Shown here: positions 9,101-17,790 of the stretch, in pieces
How positions within the stretch are numbered: position 1 is the first letter of the stretch
Layout: each line of letters begins with the position of its first letter
Assembly (NCBI GenBank): GCA_019925095.2
Contig: CM034392.1
Span: forward strand, 3,417,501-3,481,500
Reading direction: 5' to 3'
DNA length: 64,000 nt
Origin: Dendrolimus kikuchii
Lineage: Eukaryota; Arthropoda; Insecta; Lepidoptera; Lasiocampidae
The notes under the pieces: generated by a model
Database searches by the model: none
What the model was told of the DNA's origin: nothing
What the model saw: only the letters and a program-made list of their open reading frames with translations
Position numbers and translations under genes: made by a program

Positions 9101-11446
9101 GTTTACAAATTTTCTTAGTTCTATTACATTTTTGTTTGTACATTTTACTTAAAATTTACGGTCTAAACATTGATTTATATCTATTACATTTTTGATTGTC
9201 TAAAAATTTAACTTTTTCCTAAACTTGTATGTATGTAATATTTTCTTAAGTTTTCGCGACTTGTATACATAATAAAACTACGTTTTAACTACGTTTAAAA
9301 ATCAAATAAAATTACCGCGCTTAAAACCGTTAAAACGTAGTTTTATTATTTTGTATGTATGTATTTTAGACAGAGCAGGTTAATATTACAAAAAAATTGA
9401 AATGTGTCTTGGGACACATAGTAGAAGTGAAACTTCAACGGACAAGTGGCAAAACGAATCGTAACAAAATTTTAACTTGAAGTGTTACGGGCAGATAGTT
9501 AACGTACTTGTCCAATTTGAAAACCACTTGTCCGTTGAAGTTTTACTTCTACTGTGTGCGAGGACACATTTCGGTTTTTCGCAGGTTTACTGCAAATTAT
9601 GATTTGGCTAGGTTAGGTACATTTTAATTAATGCATTTTTTATTTTATCAAACAAAATACTGAATTCAACCCGGAACCAAAAAACGCATCCATAGTCTAC
9701 TCTAAAATTATGCCGCCTCTCACCACATCCACTCTAAACTTATACCGCCCCTCCAAGCGGCCGTAACGCTTATTCGTGACAGAAAAAGTCCTAATACCCC
9801 GCGTCTACATAGAAGTTTCACTTCAATAAAATTAATAATATTTAATTGTCCTTTTAGGTCAAGAATATTGGGAATTTGATCCTGACTTCCACCTAATAAA
9901 GCAGGGCCATTTAACTGATTACTCTATACCTCCTTACGTGAGCGAACTGACCACAGTTTTCATCTCAAACTATAACAACAAGACATATTTGATCGAAGAC
10001 GAGAGATTCTGGCGGTACGATGAGACTGAAGGTAGAATGGATCCCGGATACCCGAAGGACATGTCTGCATGGCGGGAAGTGCCTTATCCTGTTGATGCTG
10101 CTATTATATGGAAAGGAGGTAAATATTTTAGATTATTTTATTCGATTACCCAAAAAAAATTACAACCACGATTTATTTTTGTCGAGTGAACTTGTGAATC
10201 ACATTGAATGGAATGCAAAAATAGAATGCATAAGGCGTGTGTTCTGAAGAACTGTTCAAGATCTTGCCTTCATCTCCTTTTTCCCACCGTTGTGAGCGTT
10301 GCGTGATCAAAAATGATGACGTCATTAGTGATGTTTTCGCCACGACCATAACAACCGCGGTCGCCAGGTGGAACGGCTGACGGAGCATTTTAGGCGTTGT
10401 GAGCTACTAAGGGAACGCGTTGTATATCTTATAATCATGTTGTTAAAGAACTTTTTAAATTCAAATTGAATTTTTTTTATTCAAAATAAGTTCCACTGGA
10501 GGATACTTTTTGAAGGTCATACATATAAATTAATTTTAAAAACTTCCTATTCTATGTACACCGCTTCGCAAAACGTGTTACTGCTCTTAAGAAGAAGCGG
10601 CAAAACTCTCCAGCAACACGTCTAGCTAAAAATTGTTTTTCTTGTTTATCTAGCTCAAACTTTTTTTATTTAAATAATGATTTATTAATTTAGGTTTATG
10701 GCTTGGCAGCTAGGCCTTTAAGCCAGATCTTAGTTTACAATATAGTTTCTTCATTTTCTTAAGCCTATGTCTAGCACAACTGAACTGTAGGTAATCAGCT
10801 AGTGCCATTCCACGAAGTTCTTGTGACAACTCAAAAGGCCACATTGACTATACAGTTCACATTTCTCACAAAACACACAATTACTACTCAAAAACTGGCA
10901 ATACCCTACAACTATTGTTCATTTTAGAGTAATTTTACACATTTTTAGAAAATAAAACTGCACAGCACCACATCTCCTTTCAGTTCCCTCCAAAAACTCC
11001 TTATTTAAATAAATTTTATATAGAAGTATGTTACACTTGTTTAGTTCCGCACAGGCAGGTTTTTATTAAATATAGAATTGTCTGTTTATAACTATGTCAA
11101 TATAAAAAATAAGGTTATATAGGCCCCGAAGAACAGCGGGGGTAGACAGGCGACACCAATTAAAAAAAAAAACTGTCATGACGTATTTGTAAAAATTAAT
11201 ATTATATTCTTCTCTGCACAAACACCAACTCGTTTCTCTTCTACCTATAACACCAAAGCATGTACATTTTGTAAACTTTTATTATACTTTTCAGATACAT
11301 TCTTCTTCCAAGGCCCCCGGTTCTGGCGGTTCGACAACAAGATAATAGCGGCGCACTCTTACTATCCCCTGCCCACCGCGCAGATCTGGTTCAACTGCGA
11401 CCCCACTCCAGACATGAACCAGTTCTTGACTAACGATGGACCTTGA
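104..11446 (+). CDS. Mmp: Matrix metalloproteinase, 5'-partial, 7 exons
   Basis: Secreted zinc endopeptidase that cleaves extracellular matrix and basement membrane. Exons read from the sequence: 104-222, 1267-1428, 2310-2581, 3344-3534, 4812-4956, 9858-10118, 11295-11446. All introns are GT-AG and all phases agree, giving 433 residues in the window. Exon 1 carries the cysteine-switch Cys (KKRCGMKD, residue 7). Exon 2 ends with the DIKVSFAGGDHGDG calcium/zinc-binding stretch. Exon 3 has the full zinc site HEIGHALGLSH (143-153) and Met-turn SVMYP. Exon 4 is an acidic hinge that starts the hemopexin domain at PDLC (Cys228). Exons 5-7 hold hemopexin blades (YWEFD, RFWRYD, RFWRFD) and close with Cys418 (FNCDP), the usual disulphide partner of the first Cys. 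The protein ends NDGP with no membrane or GPI tail, so it is probably secreted. Odd: the usual PRCG is KRCG, and the start of the catalytic domain is diverged. Signal peptide and early propeptide lie left of the window. Paralogue class (Mmp1 or Mmp2) is not decided. Confidence 0.95.
455..650 (-). pseudogene. Inverted relic of the MMP catalytic exon
   Basis: Read on the minus strand, this stretch encodes a close copy of MMP exon 3: YGAMYF, then a WNDNP block, then NENEDYTDFFAVAVHEI. It then breaks: the zinc motif reads HEIRHA followed at once by a stop, and the downstream part is shifted, though it still matches the nucleotides of exon 3 around TCCAGTGTAAAAT. It lies in the first in-window MMP intron, in opposite orientation to the gene. 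It is a dead duplicate, either of this gene or of a neighbouring MMP paralogue. Confidence 0.88.
903..1190 (-). repeat. Dispersed repeat F, minus copy
   Basis: Family F is recognised from the inverse copy at 16468-16745. Shared blocks are the TATATATA/AAAGAAAGTCGTGTTAGTT end, a segment like GAACGGCTATACCGATTTGG, and two copies of a GGTAGGTGGCGCTGNGATCGGG segment. It sits in the MMP intron just before exon 2. It looks like a LINE 3' end or a non-autonomous element; no coding capacity is seen. Confidence 0.7.
1485..2070 (-). pseudogene. Jockey/CR1-like reverse transcriptase relic
   Basis: Translated on the minus strand, this region gives the C-terminal part of a non-LTR reverse transcriptase: a VKNLGIIIDRELSW start, then LDYADACYLDITQEQ, LERLQNFCIRFILGLRKYDH and LKWLPISLRR. 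These are typical of the thumb and post-RT region of jockey- or CR1-like elements. In-frame stops and shifts break it in several places. It is a 5'-truncated dead LINE in the MMP intron. Confidence 0.8.
2614..3343. other. MMP intron, nothing recognised
   Basis: Intron sequence between the catalytic and hinge exons. I see no coding frame, known repeat family or tandem array here apart from a short GTAT run before the exon 4 acceptor. Confidence 0.6.
4073..4436. mobile_element. SINE-A fold-back pair
   Basis: SINE-A is the commonest repeat here. Its consensus starts ATCCGTGCAGGAACGGAG, continues through a GGCCGGGCGGCCTG block and GTGGTAGGGCATTTGCCCG, and ends GTGGGCCGTCTGCCTG...CTGCAATAAAA (about 310 bp). 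At this site a plus copy (4073-4303, lacking its 3' tail) is followed within about 10 bases by a minus head-only copy (4313-4436). The two can pair as a large hairpin in MMP intron RNA. Confidence 0.85.
4437..4540. repeat. ACACAATCATACATAT-rich microsatellite
   Basis: Imperfect tandem repeats of a 15-16 base TACACAATCATACATA unit grading into CA-rich sequence, directly after the SINE-A fold-back pair. Confidence 0.6.
5030..5500 (+). repeat. Dispersed repeat H, copy 1
   Basis: GC-richer block after a poly-T run. It shares several segments with 62870-63265: AGGAAAGGCTGAGA-like, GATCCAGCGCAA, AAGTGCCTGNA, CCTTTGCTC and a GGGTGGGAAGT-like end. Probably the untranslated end of a LINE; no reading frame is recognised. 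Confidence 0.6.
5636..6139 (-). mobile_element. Solo LTR, copy 1
   Basis: Starts TGTTACGAGTTGCAGG and ends CAGGTCGTAACA, i.e. TG...CA with short inverted ends. ATAT stands on both sides (5632-5635 and 6140-6143) as a likely 4-bp target duplication. It is the reverse complement, with moderate divergence, of 6394-6842. No internal gag/pol region is present, so it looks like a solo LTR of a gypsy-like retrotransposon. Strand is assigned from its partner, whose TATAAA precedes an AATAAA in plus orientation. Confidence 0.75.
6394..6842 (+). mobile_element. Solo LTR, copy 2 (opposite orientation)
   Basis: Starts TGTTACGACCGAGGTGCCGA and ends GCAACTGGTAACA, again flanked by ATAT on both sides (6390-6393, 6843-6846). 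Both ends match the reverse complement of 5636-6139. A TATAAA near 6617 and an AATAAA-like signal near 6784 fit LTR promoter and polyadenylation signals in plus orientation. Confidence 0.75.
7252..8195 (+). pseudogene. LINE reverse transcriptase 3' end, split by a SINE
   Basis: The plus frame encodes the end of a LINE RT protein: YLGALISNNG, IKRRMVITRSAMDRL, RALLFPIFLYGAETWT and then, after a stop and shifts, RILTFFGHITRED and RARGRSPMHWTDQV. SINE-A interrupts it at 7749. The frame resumes at about 8068 with GPLHECTRKATVREEWR and IVKLATSP. This is an old, non-functional RTE- or CR1-like element. Confidence 0.82.
7749..8060 (+). mobile_element. SINE-A copy inserted in a LINE, with TSD
   Basis: Full-length copy from TCCGTGCAGGAACGG to the CAATAAAA poly-A tail. 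AAGTCAA stands immediately before it (7742-7748) and just after the A tail (8061-8067): a clean 7-bp target duplication. This fixes the ends of the family and shows movement by retroposition. Confidence 0.88.
8196..8790. other. MMP intron, nothing recognised
   Basis: AT-rich intron sequence with no recognised coding frame or repeat family. Confidence 0.5.
8814..9362 (+). mobile_element. RTE-type LINE tail with a nested insertion
   Basis: 8814-8956 is the end of an RTE-type LINE ORF (ends ACMTRVMNVKEASEVCKN...) followed by an ATGT repeat tail. A second ATGT run stands at about 9349-9362. ATTTTAGACAGAGC occurs at 8800-8813 and 9363-9376, a 14-bp target duplication enclosing the whole block. 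The simplest reading is an RTE fragment whose ATGT tail was later opened by another insertion of about 390 bp. That insert's right end is an inverted-repeat MITE piece (ACGTTTTAAC / TTAAAACGTAGTTTTATTA). Confidence 0.75.
9408..9830. repeat. Repeat K with central palindrome, copy 1
   Basis: Begins with an imperfect inverted repeat: TAGAAGTGAAACTTCAACGG, ACAAGTGG and, about 90 bases on, CCACTTGTCCGTTGAAGTTT followed by TACTTCTACTGTG. A unique part follows, containing GGTTTACTGCAAATTATGAT and ATCCATAGTCTACTCTAAAA. A second copy is at 62365-62860. Probably a non-autonomous DNA element. Confidence 0.75.
10285..10435 (+). repeat. CTCACAACG MITE fragment
   Basis: Right-hand part of the MITE-like family seen complete at 18180-18430: the AAAATGATGACGTCATTAGT block, the TTTTCGCCACG block and the end GCGTTGTGAGCTACTA. 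The left end is missing. Confidence 0.7.
10475..10640 (+). repeat. Dispersed repeat D
   Basis: Family D contains AAAATAAGTTCCACTGGAG, TTTTTGAAGGTCATACAT, CACCGCTTCGCAA and a GCGGCAAAACTCTCCAGCAA segment. Other copies lie at 19625-19800 (+), 34270-34445 (-), 41800-41910 (-) and partly 45735-45830. No coding content. Confidence 0.7.
10695..11005 (+). repeat. Dispersed repeat E, copy 1
   Basis: Starts TATGGCTTGGCAGCTAGGCC and ends CAGTTCCCTCCAAAAACTCC. Nearly the same sequence is at 16935-17240 and, shorter, at 26885-27150. Internal landmarks are TACAGTTCACATTTCTCACA and TACACATTTTTAGA.AATAAA. A non-coding interspersed element of unknown class. Confidence 0.75.
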
Positions 11447-11456
11447 TTTGTACTTT

Positions 11457-11462
11457 AATAAA
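11457..11462 (+). terminator. MMP poly(A) signal
   Basis: AATAAA 10 bases after the MMP stop codon, the only good polyadenylation signal close to the terminal exon. Confidence 0.7.
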
Positions 11463-11527
11463 AACTCAATGATATTGATTTTCAAATAATTTCATTTCTC
11501 TGCCTGCAGCGATTGGATATGATTTTA

Positions 11528-11842
11528 TCCGTGCAGGAACGGAGAAAGAATACAATTTCCTGCGGCCGGGCGACCTGTCGTAAGAGGCGACTAAACAACC
11601 CACAGCCAGGTGGTAGGGCATTTGCCCGACTGGATGGCTACCACCCCTGGTCTAAAGTATGTCGCCAGAACAACCTTGAGTTGTGTTCCGGCATTAATGA
11701 CCAGGTTAAAGTCTCCCTTAAGAGAGCAGCAGCGCATTTGTAGCACCTTTGGTGTTGTAAATGTCAATAGGCGATGGTAACCACTATCCATCAAGTGGGC
11801 CGTCTGTCTGTCTGCTGAACTCCTGCAGTAAAAAAAAAAAAA
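11528..11842 (+). mobile_element. SINE-A, full-length
   Basis: Full plus copy just downstream of the MMP 3' end, with a 12-base A tail. Minor changes include GGGCGACC for GGGCGGCC in the head. Confidence 0.85.
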
Positions 11843-11867
11843 GATCGGCATTTAAGAAGTACCAAAC

Positions 11868-13540
11868 TGTAACAGCGGGAGGTAGAGGTTAAATGATACT
11901 TCAGATGGCAGAGTAGTATTCACTGTCAAGTGCTGAAGTGAACTAGGCTTATGTAGTACATGTACTATGTACTAAAAGGAATAAATTCCCGACACTGAAT
12001 TGAACGAACTATTCCTTCTCCGTTTTAGGACATCGTTCATTTAGTACTTCGTCGTTCGTGATCGTATAGAATAGTCTGAATTCGCGATGTATTCTTTGTC
12101 ACTTGTACTATACTACGAATTGTCGCACAACAAACACGGTACGCGGCCGACTCTGACTGAACGAGCGGCAACGATATGGTTACATTCTGATTCTAAAATA
12201 ACCCGACAAATACCTATAAAATTTTGATATCTTATATAATGCATTAAGAAAAAAATATCACAAATATTTTAATATCTAAATAACTTATGTAAAAAATAAA
12301 CGGGTATTGTATGAAAGAAAATCAAAATATAATTCACTATTCATTCAGTGTACTAAACTGTACTAAATGCACTAAAATATTGATTAGAATAACAGAGTTA
12401 GCCTGCAAAGTATGAAGGGAAATCGAAATATAATTACACTATTCATTCAGTATACTAAACTGTACTAAATTCACTAAAATATTGATTAGAATGACGGTCC
12501 TAAGCCTAAGCTTGCAAAGTATGAATGAAAATCAAAATATAATTCACTATTCATTCAGTGTACTAAACTGTACTAAATGCACTAAAATATTGATTAGAAT
12601 AACAGTCCTAAGCCTGCAAAGTATGAAGGAAAATCAAAATATAATTCACTATTCATTCAGTGCACTAAACTGTACTAAATGCACAAAAACATTGATTAGA
12701 ATAACAGACCTAAGCCTGCAAAGTATGAAGGAAAATCAAAATATAATTCACTATTCATTCAGTGTACTAAACTGTACTAAATGCTTTAAATATTGATTAG
12801 AATGACAGTCCTAAGCCTAAGCTTGCAAAGTATGAATGAAAATCAAAATATAATTCACTATTCATTCAGTGTACTAAACTGTACTAAATGCACTAAAATA
12901 TTGATTAGAATAACATTCCTAAGCCTGCAAAGTATGAAGGAAAATCAAAATATAATTCACTATTCATTTAGTGCACTAAACTGTACTAAATGCACTAAAA
13001 TATTGATTAGAATAACAGACCTAACCCTGCAAAGTATGAAGGAAAATCAAAATATAATTCACTATTCATTCAGTGTACTAAACTGTACTAAATGCTTTAA
13101 ATATTGATTAGAATGACAGTCCTAAGCCTAAGCTTGCAAAGTATGAACGAAAATCAAAATATAATTCACTATTCTTCAGTGTACTAAACTGTACTAAATG
13201 CACTAAAATATTGATTAGAATTACAGTCCTAAGCCTGCAGAGTATGAAGGAAAATCAAAATATAATTCTTATTCGTTCAGTGTACTAAACTGTACTAAAT
13301 GTACTAAAAGACCGAATTAGGACATCTGACAAATTGTACTAGTACGGATCGCTCCGTTCAGTGACCGAGCAAGAACAAGCCTAAAATGAACTAATTTATT
13401 TTAGAAACGGTAACCTCAAGTACAAATATTAACAAGTCGTACAGCTAGTACAATATATAGCACAATGTGTGACCGGGACGGATGATGTACGAGCGAGATA
13501 GAGCAACTACTAATATGTGCGCGTTGCGCTAGCCAGTAGT
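11868..13540. mobile_element. Satellite-carrying element, long form
   Basis: The outer 80 bases on the left (GGTAGAGGTTAAATGATACT, GTATTCACTGTC) and outer 150 on the right (TAATTTATTTTAGAAACGGT, AACAAGTCGTACAGCTAGTA, ACGAGCGAGATAGAGCA) join directly in a 245-bp reverse-complement copy at 45893-46137. The long form therefore has about 1.43 kb of extra interior, most of it a tandem array (12304-13310). No transposase is visible. Class unknown; a non-autonomous Helitron or MITE that acquired or amplified a satellite is possible. Confidence 0.75.
12304..13310 (+). repeat. 102-108 bp tandem array with a 3-unit higher order
   Basis: About ten copies of a 102-bp unit containing AAAATCAAAATATAATTCAC, CATTCAGTGTACTAAACTG and TACTAAATGCACTAAAA. 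Every third unit has a 6-base expansion (CCTAAGCCTAAGCTTG for CCTAAGCCTG), so the pattern repeats every 311 bp. Two successive 104-codon open frames (from 12482 and 12793) are nearly identical for this reason; they are repeat artefacts, not genes. Confidence 0.92.
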
Positions 13541-13649
13541 AGTTCGTGTCCGCTGCGATAACTAGACGTATGCAGCTTCCATAAAACCAACCAAAAGTAT
13601 ATACTAGCCAAATAATTGGCTAGTATTTATTTTTTAGTTGCGTTTTTTT

Positions 13650-13957
13650 TTTAATTGCAGGAGATCAGCAGACAGGCTGACGGCCCACTTGATGGAAAGC
13701 GGTTAGCATCGCCTATGGACATTTGCAACACCAAAGTTGCTACAAATGCGCTGCTGCTCTCTTAAGGGAAACTGGAACCTGGTCACTAATGCCGGAACAC
13801 AACTCAAGGTTGTTATGGCGACATACTTTAGACCAGGGGTGGTAGCCATCCAGTCGGGCAAATGCCCTACCACCTGGCTGTGGGTTGTTAAGTCGCCTCT
13901 TACGACAGGCCGCCCGGCCGCAGGAAATTGTATTCTTTCTCCGTTCCTGCACGGATA
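13650..13957 (-). mobile_element. SINE-A, full-length
   Basis: Full minus copy: poly-T side at 13650, head (reverse of GTGCAGGAACGG) at 13957. Confidence 0.85.
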
Positions 13958-13984
13958 ATATTGCGTATTGTACAAGAGCAATTG

Positions 13985-14690
13985 TTAATTATTTAACAAT
14001 TGCCTCATTAAGAATTTTTAGGTAAAACTACATATGACACGTAAGCGGAAATTAGACTGCCTTCGGATTAGCGCTGATTCTTCAGTCGTCGAATTTACAC
14101 CATAACTTCACCGCATTTTCGTTCACATTCATAGAAATTCGCAGAAAGCAGCGCGGCAGCCTTTCATGTGTTGGATTGCAGTGTCACCAATGCCGTATTG
14201 CCCTCTACACAAGCGTTTACTCCCCTATTCATATTTATACGAGATTTATAAGCTCTTAATAGTTAAAAACAAATGATACTATGACAATATTAATAAGATT
14301 ATGAGAAATATTTCAACTCTTTAACGAGTCTATAAAAGTCATAACTATCATGAATAATGGTGAAAAAGTTGTTAAAACTTTAAAACATTCTTTTATACCC
14401 ATACAATCAAAAATTGATAGGTACAGAATTTCTTAATCTACTATTTTTGACAGATTTGGTTAAAAAACACTAAAACTAGCGCTTCCATTATATAGCCGAT
14501 AGTGTACAAAATCTACAGTCGTGGTATGAAAATGTTCGCCAGTTTTCAAATTGACTCATTTAACGTTCCGGGAGCACATGATGCCTTTTCAAACTATGTC
14601 ATAGAAAATTATGTTTAACTATTTAACAATAAAGTTTAAAATTACTTAGATCAAGGTTTTTTGATTTTTTATCTGGTCTCAGAACATTGT
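13985..14690. other. Intergenic, nothing recognised
   Basis: No coding frame or repeat family identified between two SINE-A copies. Confidence 0.5.
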
Positions 14691-14705
14691 ATAGACATGT
14701 AAAAC

Positions 14706-14945
14706 CTTTTGCCAAGTGGTAGGGCATTTGCCCGACGGGACGGCTACCACCCCTGGTCTAGTGTGTCGCCATAACAACCTTGAGTTATGTTCCGGCATTA
14801 GTGACCAGGTTCCAGTCTCTCCCTTAAGAGAGCAGCAGCGCATTAGTAGCAGCTTTGGTGGAGCAAATGTCCATAGGCGATGGTAACCGCTTTCCATTAA
14901 GTGGGCCGTCTGCCTGTCTGCTGATCTCCTGCAATAAATAAAAAT
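14706..14945 (+). mobile_element. SINE-A, short class
   Basis: Begins at GCCAAGTGGTAGGGC, lacking the about 85-base head, and ends CTGCAATAAATAAA. The start point is the same as in four other short copies in the window. Confidence 0.82.
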
Positions 14946-15850
14946 ATTAGATTTAATATTTATGTTAAGCTTAGTGATTATATCCTATTTCTTCCTTATT
15001 GTTACCCTCAACGTCTGTAATTGTCCACATTGGAATTTTCTTTTTTCACGTTTCTATATTTTACAAACGTCACATTTATTAATATGTTGGCAGTATTGTT
15101 TCTTGTACTCGTGCAAGCCAGTCTACTTTAATGTGACGAACATTTTCATTCCGAGACTGTACATTAAAATAAAACTCAACTTCATTAAAAATATATTACT
15201 TTTAATAGAGTCCAGAATAACATTATTCAGATAAACATATTAATTTTTCTTTACAATACAGTGTTTTTCAGGAATGTGGTTTGTCAAATATAAGGCATAT
15301 TATAATAATTATGAAAACAATTTGCAACATACATTTAATTTTGTGCTTGTATGGTCCGACTTCTTAATTATATGGCGATAATTTCTAAGATTTGTGTTAC
15401 AATATTCAAGATCTTGTAGATCTTTCATACACTGTGTGTGACGGCTATAATACTGACCAATTATTAGTAGACAGAGATTTTAAATTAAAATTTAAAAGTT
15501 TTGAGGTTAATCCCTATTAGTGTCTAATCTAACTAGAATATTACGGAGGGTAGAGATAAGGAGTACCATCTTATTAGAGGGGAAATTGAATTGCGTGTCC
15601 AGCAACACCCTGAAAATAGTTCAACAACCCAGAAGGGTTAATGGTAATAAAAGAACAGCAACTGGTCACTACATTTATAATCAGAGAACCTCACGGTTTT
15701 AATATATTTCATACACTGACTCTACACATTGGATAAACATTTTAAGAACACCTCGCCATCTCTTTAACAACAGTAAGAAACTTAGCAAATTGACACAACC
15801 GATAGCGGATTAAAGTCATTGATAAACCATTTTAATTAAATAGGTTATGA
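14946..15850. other. Intergenic, nothing recognised
   Basis: AT-rich, with open frames that show no recognisable protein signature. No repeat unit matched within the window. Confidence 0.5.
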
Positions 15851-15851
15851 A

Positions 15852-16467
15852 TAGACATCGGATTATATGCATTTGCATGTTTGCATATGCCAATGTATAT
15901 AAATCTATTTTTATAGCGTTATTGCATATTTTGGCAATTTTTCATTGACAGTGCTTATTTCGGTAGTTATATTTGTTAGGCGTCTCGTATTTTGCCGACG
16001 ACACGACGAAAAAATGATTGAACAGAGTAACGCCCTTCCGAGTTCACTATCGCAGGTTTCAGGCAAATTAAATGCAGTTTTGTATAAAAAACCCCGGTCT
16101 TGAAAGAATAAAAGAGAATTGGCGCATTTATCAACGGCAAAGTCTCTGCAGAAATGGCGCCAAATTTCAAGTTCTGTCAGTTGACGTCGAAACGTCATTT
16201 TCGGCCTATAAATTAATATTAAGCGACAAGCGTCACAAGTTTGCTGCAGAAACGTGGAAAAATATGTTATTCTTTACTGTCACAAGAATTATAATATGCA
16301 AATTATTATAATAATAATTTGTAACTAATATTAGGATATGTTTAATATATAAATATAATGTGAAAATAAACTTAAATTCTAATTAATCTAATAATAAATG
16401 GTTTGTTGATTGTGCATGTTTGCATGCATATTTTGCCATTTTGATAGTGCATATAATCCGATGTCTA
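15852..16467 (+). mobile_element. 616-bp hAT-derived element with perfect 20-bp TIRs
   Basis: Ends are exact inverted copies: TAGACATCGGATTATATGCA at 15852 and its complement ending at 16467. Within, the plus frame around 16165-16290 reads VETSFSAYKLILSDKRHKFA, the C-terminal dimerisation motif of hAT-type transposases and CGGBP1-like domesticated relatives. The rest of the transposase is missing, so this is a deletion derivative. No clear 8-bp target duplication is visible at the edges. Confidence 0.75.
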
Positions 16468-16745
16468 GGATTCTAGAACCCGATCTCAGCGCCACCTACC
16501 AGTTCCAATTGTGGATTTAAACCATCCTGGAACCCACTCAAACACACAAAAACCGCTCCAGGTGATTAGGAGGATTCTAGAACCCGATCTCAGCGCCACC
16601 TACCGGTTCCAACGGGATAAAAGTATCCTATGCCCGTCTACTGATTCTAAGCTACCTCCCCACCAATTTTCAGCCAAATCGGTACAGCCGTTCTTGAGTT
16701 ATAAATAGTGTAACTAACACGACTTTCTTTTATATATATAGATTG
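16468..16745 (+). repeat. Dispersed repeat F, plus copy
   Basis: Two GATCTCAGCGCCACCTACC blocks, then CAGCCAAATCGGTACAGCCG, then CGACTTTCTTTTATATATAT. It abuts the hAT-derived element exactly, and ends in a TATATATAGAT tail like an RTE/LINE 3' end. Confidence 0.7.
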
Positions 16746-16934
16746 TTTGGAAATTTTAGATATTATATAAAATATTATATTTAAAGTCTTATATGTAAAT
16801 AATAAAATAAATCGAACACAGTCAAAATATCTATCGTGTCTACCAACACGAAAATAAAATGTATACCATTTATATACAATAGACAGATTTTGCCACATCA
16901 CATTACAGATAAATATTGTAATGTTTTTTATTTT

Positions 16935-17240
16935 ATGGCTTGGCAGCTAGGCCTTTAAGCCAGATCTTAGATTCAATGTAGTTACTTCAATTTTTATAAA
17001 CCTATGTGTAGCACAGCTGAATTGTAGGTTATCAGCTAGTGCCATTCAACGGAGTTCTTGTGACAACTCAAAAGACCACATTTGACTTTACAGTTCACAT
17101 TTCTCACAAAACACATAATTATTACTCAAAAAATATCAATATCCTACAACTATTGTTCATTTTAGAGTAATTTTACACATTTTTAGAAAATAAAACTGCA
17201 CAGCACAACATCTCCTTTCAGTTCCCGCCAAAAACTCCTA
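16935..17240 (+). repeat. Dispersed repeat E, copy 2
   Basis: Near-full copy, from ATGGCTTGGCAGCTAGGCC to TTCCCGCCAAAAACTCC. Confidence 0.75.
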
Positions 17241-17479
17241 AATATTGTTACATAAAATTTAGAGAGCTACTCTATACAAAACAGGCTTTAATCAGAGAAT
17301 AAATAAAATATAACATTATTATTCATTTTTGGAAATGGCCGATTGTATCGGTTAGAAATAAGAGGGTACATAACAAAATTAATTATTAACCTTAAAAAGG
17401 AAACCGGAAAAGAACAACTGTGCAAGTGAATGAATGTAACACTAACACTGCAGGCGCTAACGTAAGAAATGAATATGAA

Positions 17480-17790
17480 TAAAATATAAATAATATCAGC
17501 CCATTAATGTCCTACTGCTGAGCTCGGGCCTCCCATTATAGGGGGAACAGACAGTATACCCGCCACGCTTGTCCAAGGCGGCTTGGCAGGTTTGACACAT
17601 CGGTTATCTCGATGTGCAGGTTGCATCACGATGTTTTCCTTCACCATTGTTAGCACATGGTAATTGTAACAATATGCACATTAGATCAGAAAACTGACTA
17701 AGAGGTGCATGCGTTCCGGCCAGGATCGAACCCGCGCCCTCTGAGTCTGGGACGCGTGCGCTAGCCATTACGCTACCACGACTCGAATGA
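17480..17790 (-). mobile_element. tRNA-derived SINE (SINE-B)
   Basis: On the minus strand the head is tRNA-like: GTGGTAGCGTAATGGCTAGC (box A region) and GGTTCGATCC (box B) about 40 bases on. A body follows containing ACCTGCACATCGAGATAACC and CCAAGCCGCCTTGGACAAGC, ending near GGACATTAATGGGCTGAT. Box spacing fits a Pol III promoter. It is a SINE rather than a working tRNA gene, because the acceptor stem does not close. A 3' fragment of the same family is at 33005-33140. Confidence 0.82.

Noticed and set aside
12482..13107. Two near-identical 104-codon frames that look like a tandem gene pair
   Set aside because: They are successive 311-bp higher-order units of a tandem DNA repeat inside a mobile element, with no start context and no homology.
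13740..13952. Recurring 70-codon frames beginning [20 protein letters not shown] at many sites
   Set aside because: These are the head and body of SINE-A; the complementary strand is just as open, and the frame is broken in many copies.
17700..17790. Possible tRNA gene on the minus strand
   Set aside because: Boxes A and B are present, but the acceptor stem does not close and the sequence continues into a SINE body whose 3' part recurs at 33005-33140.
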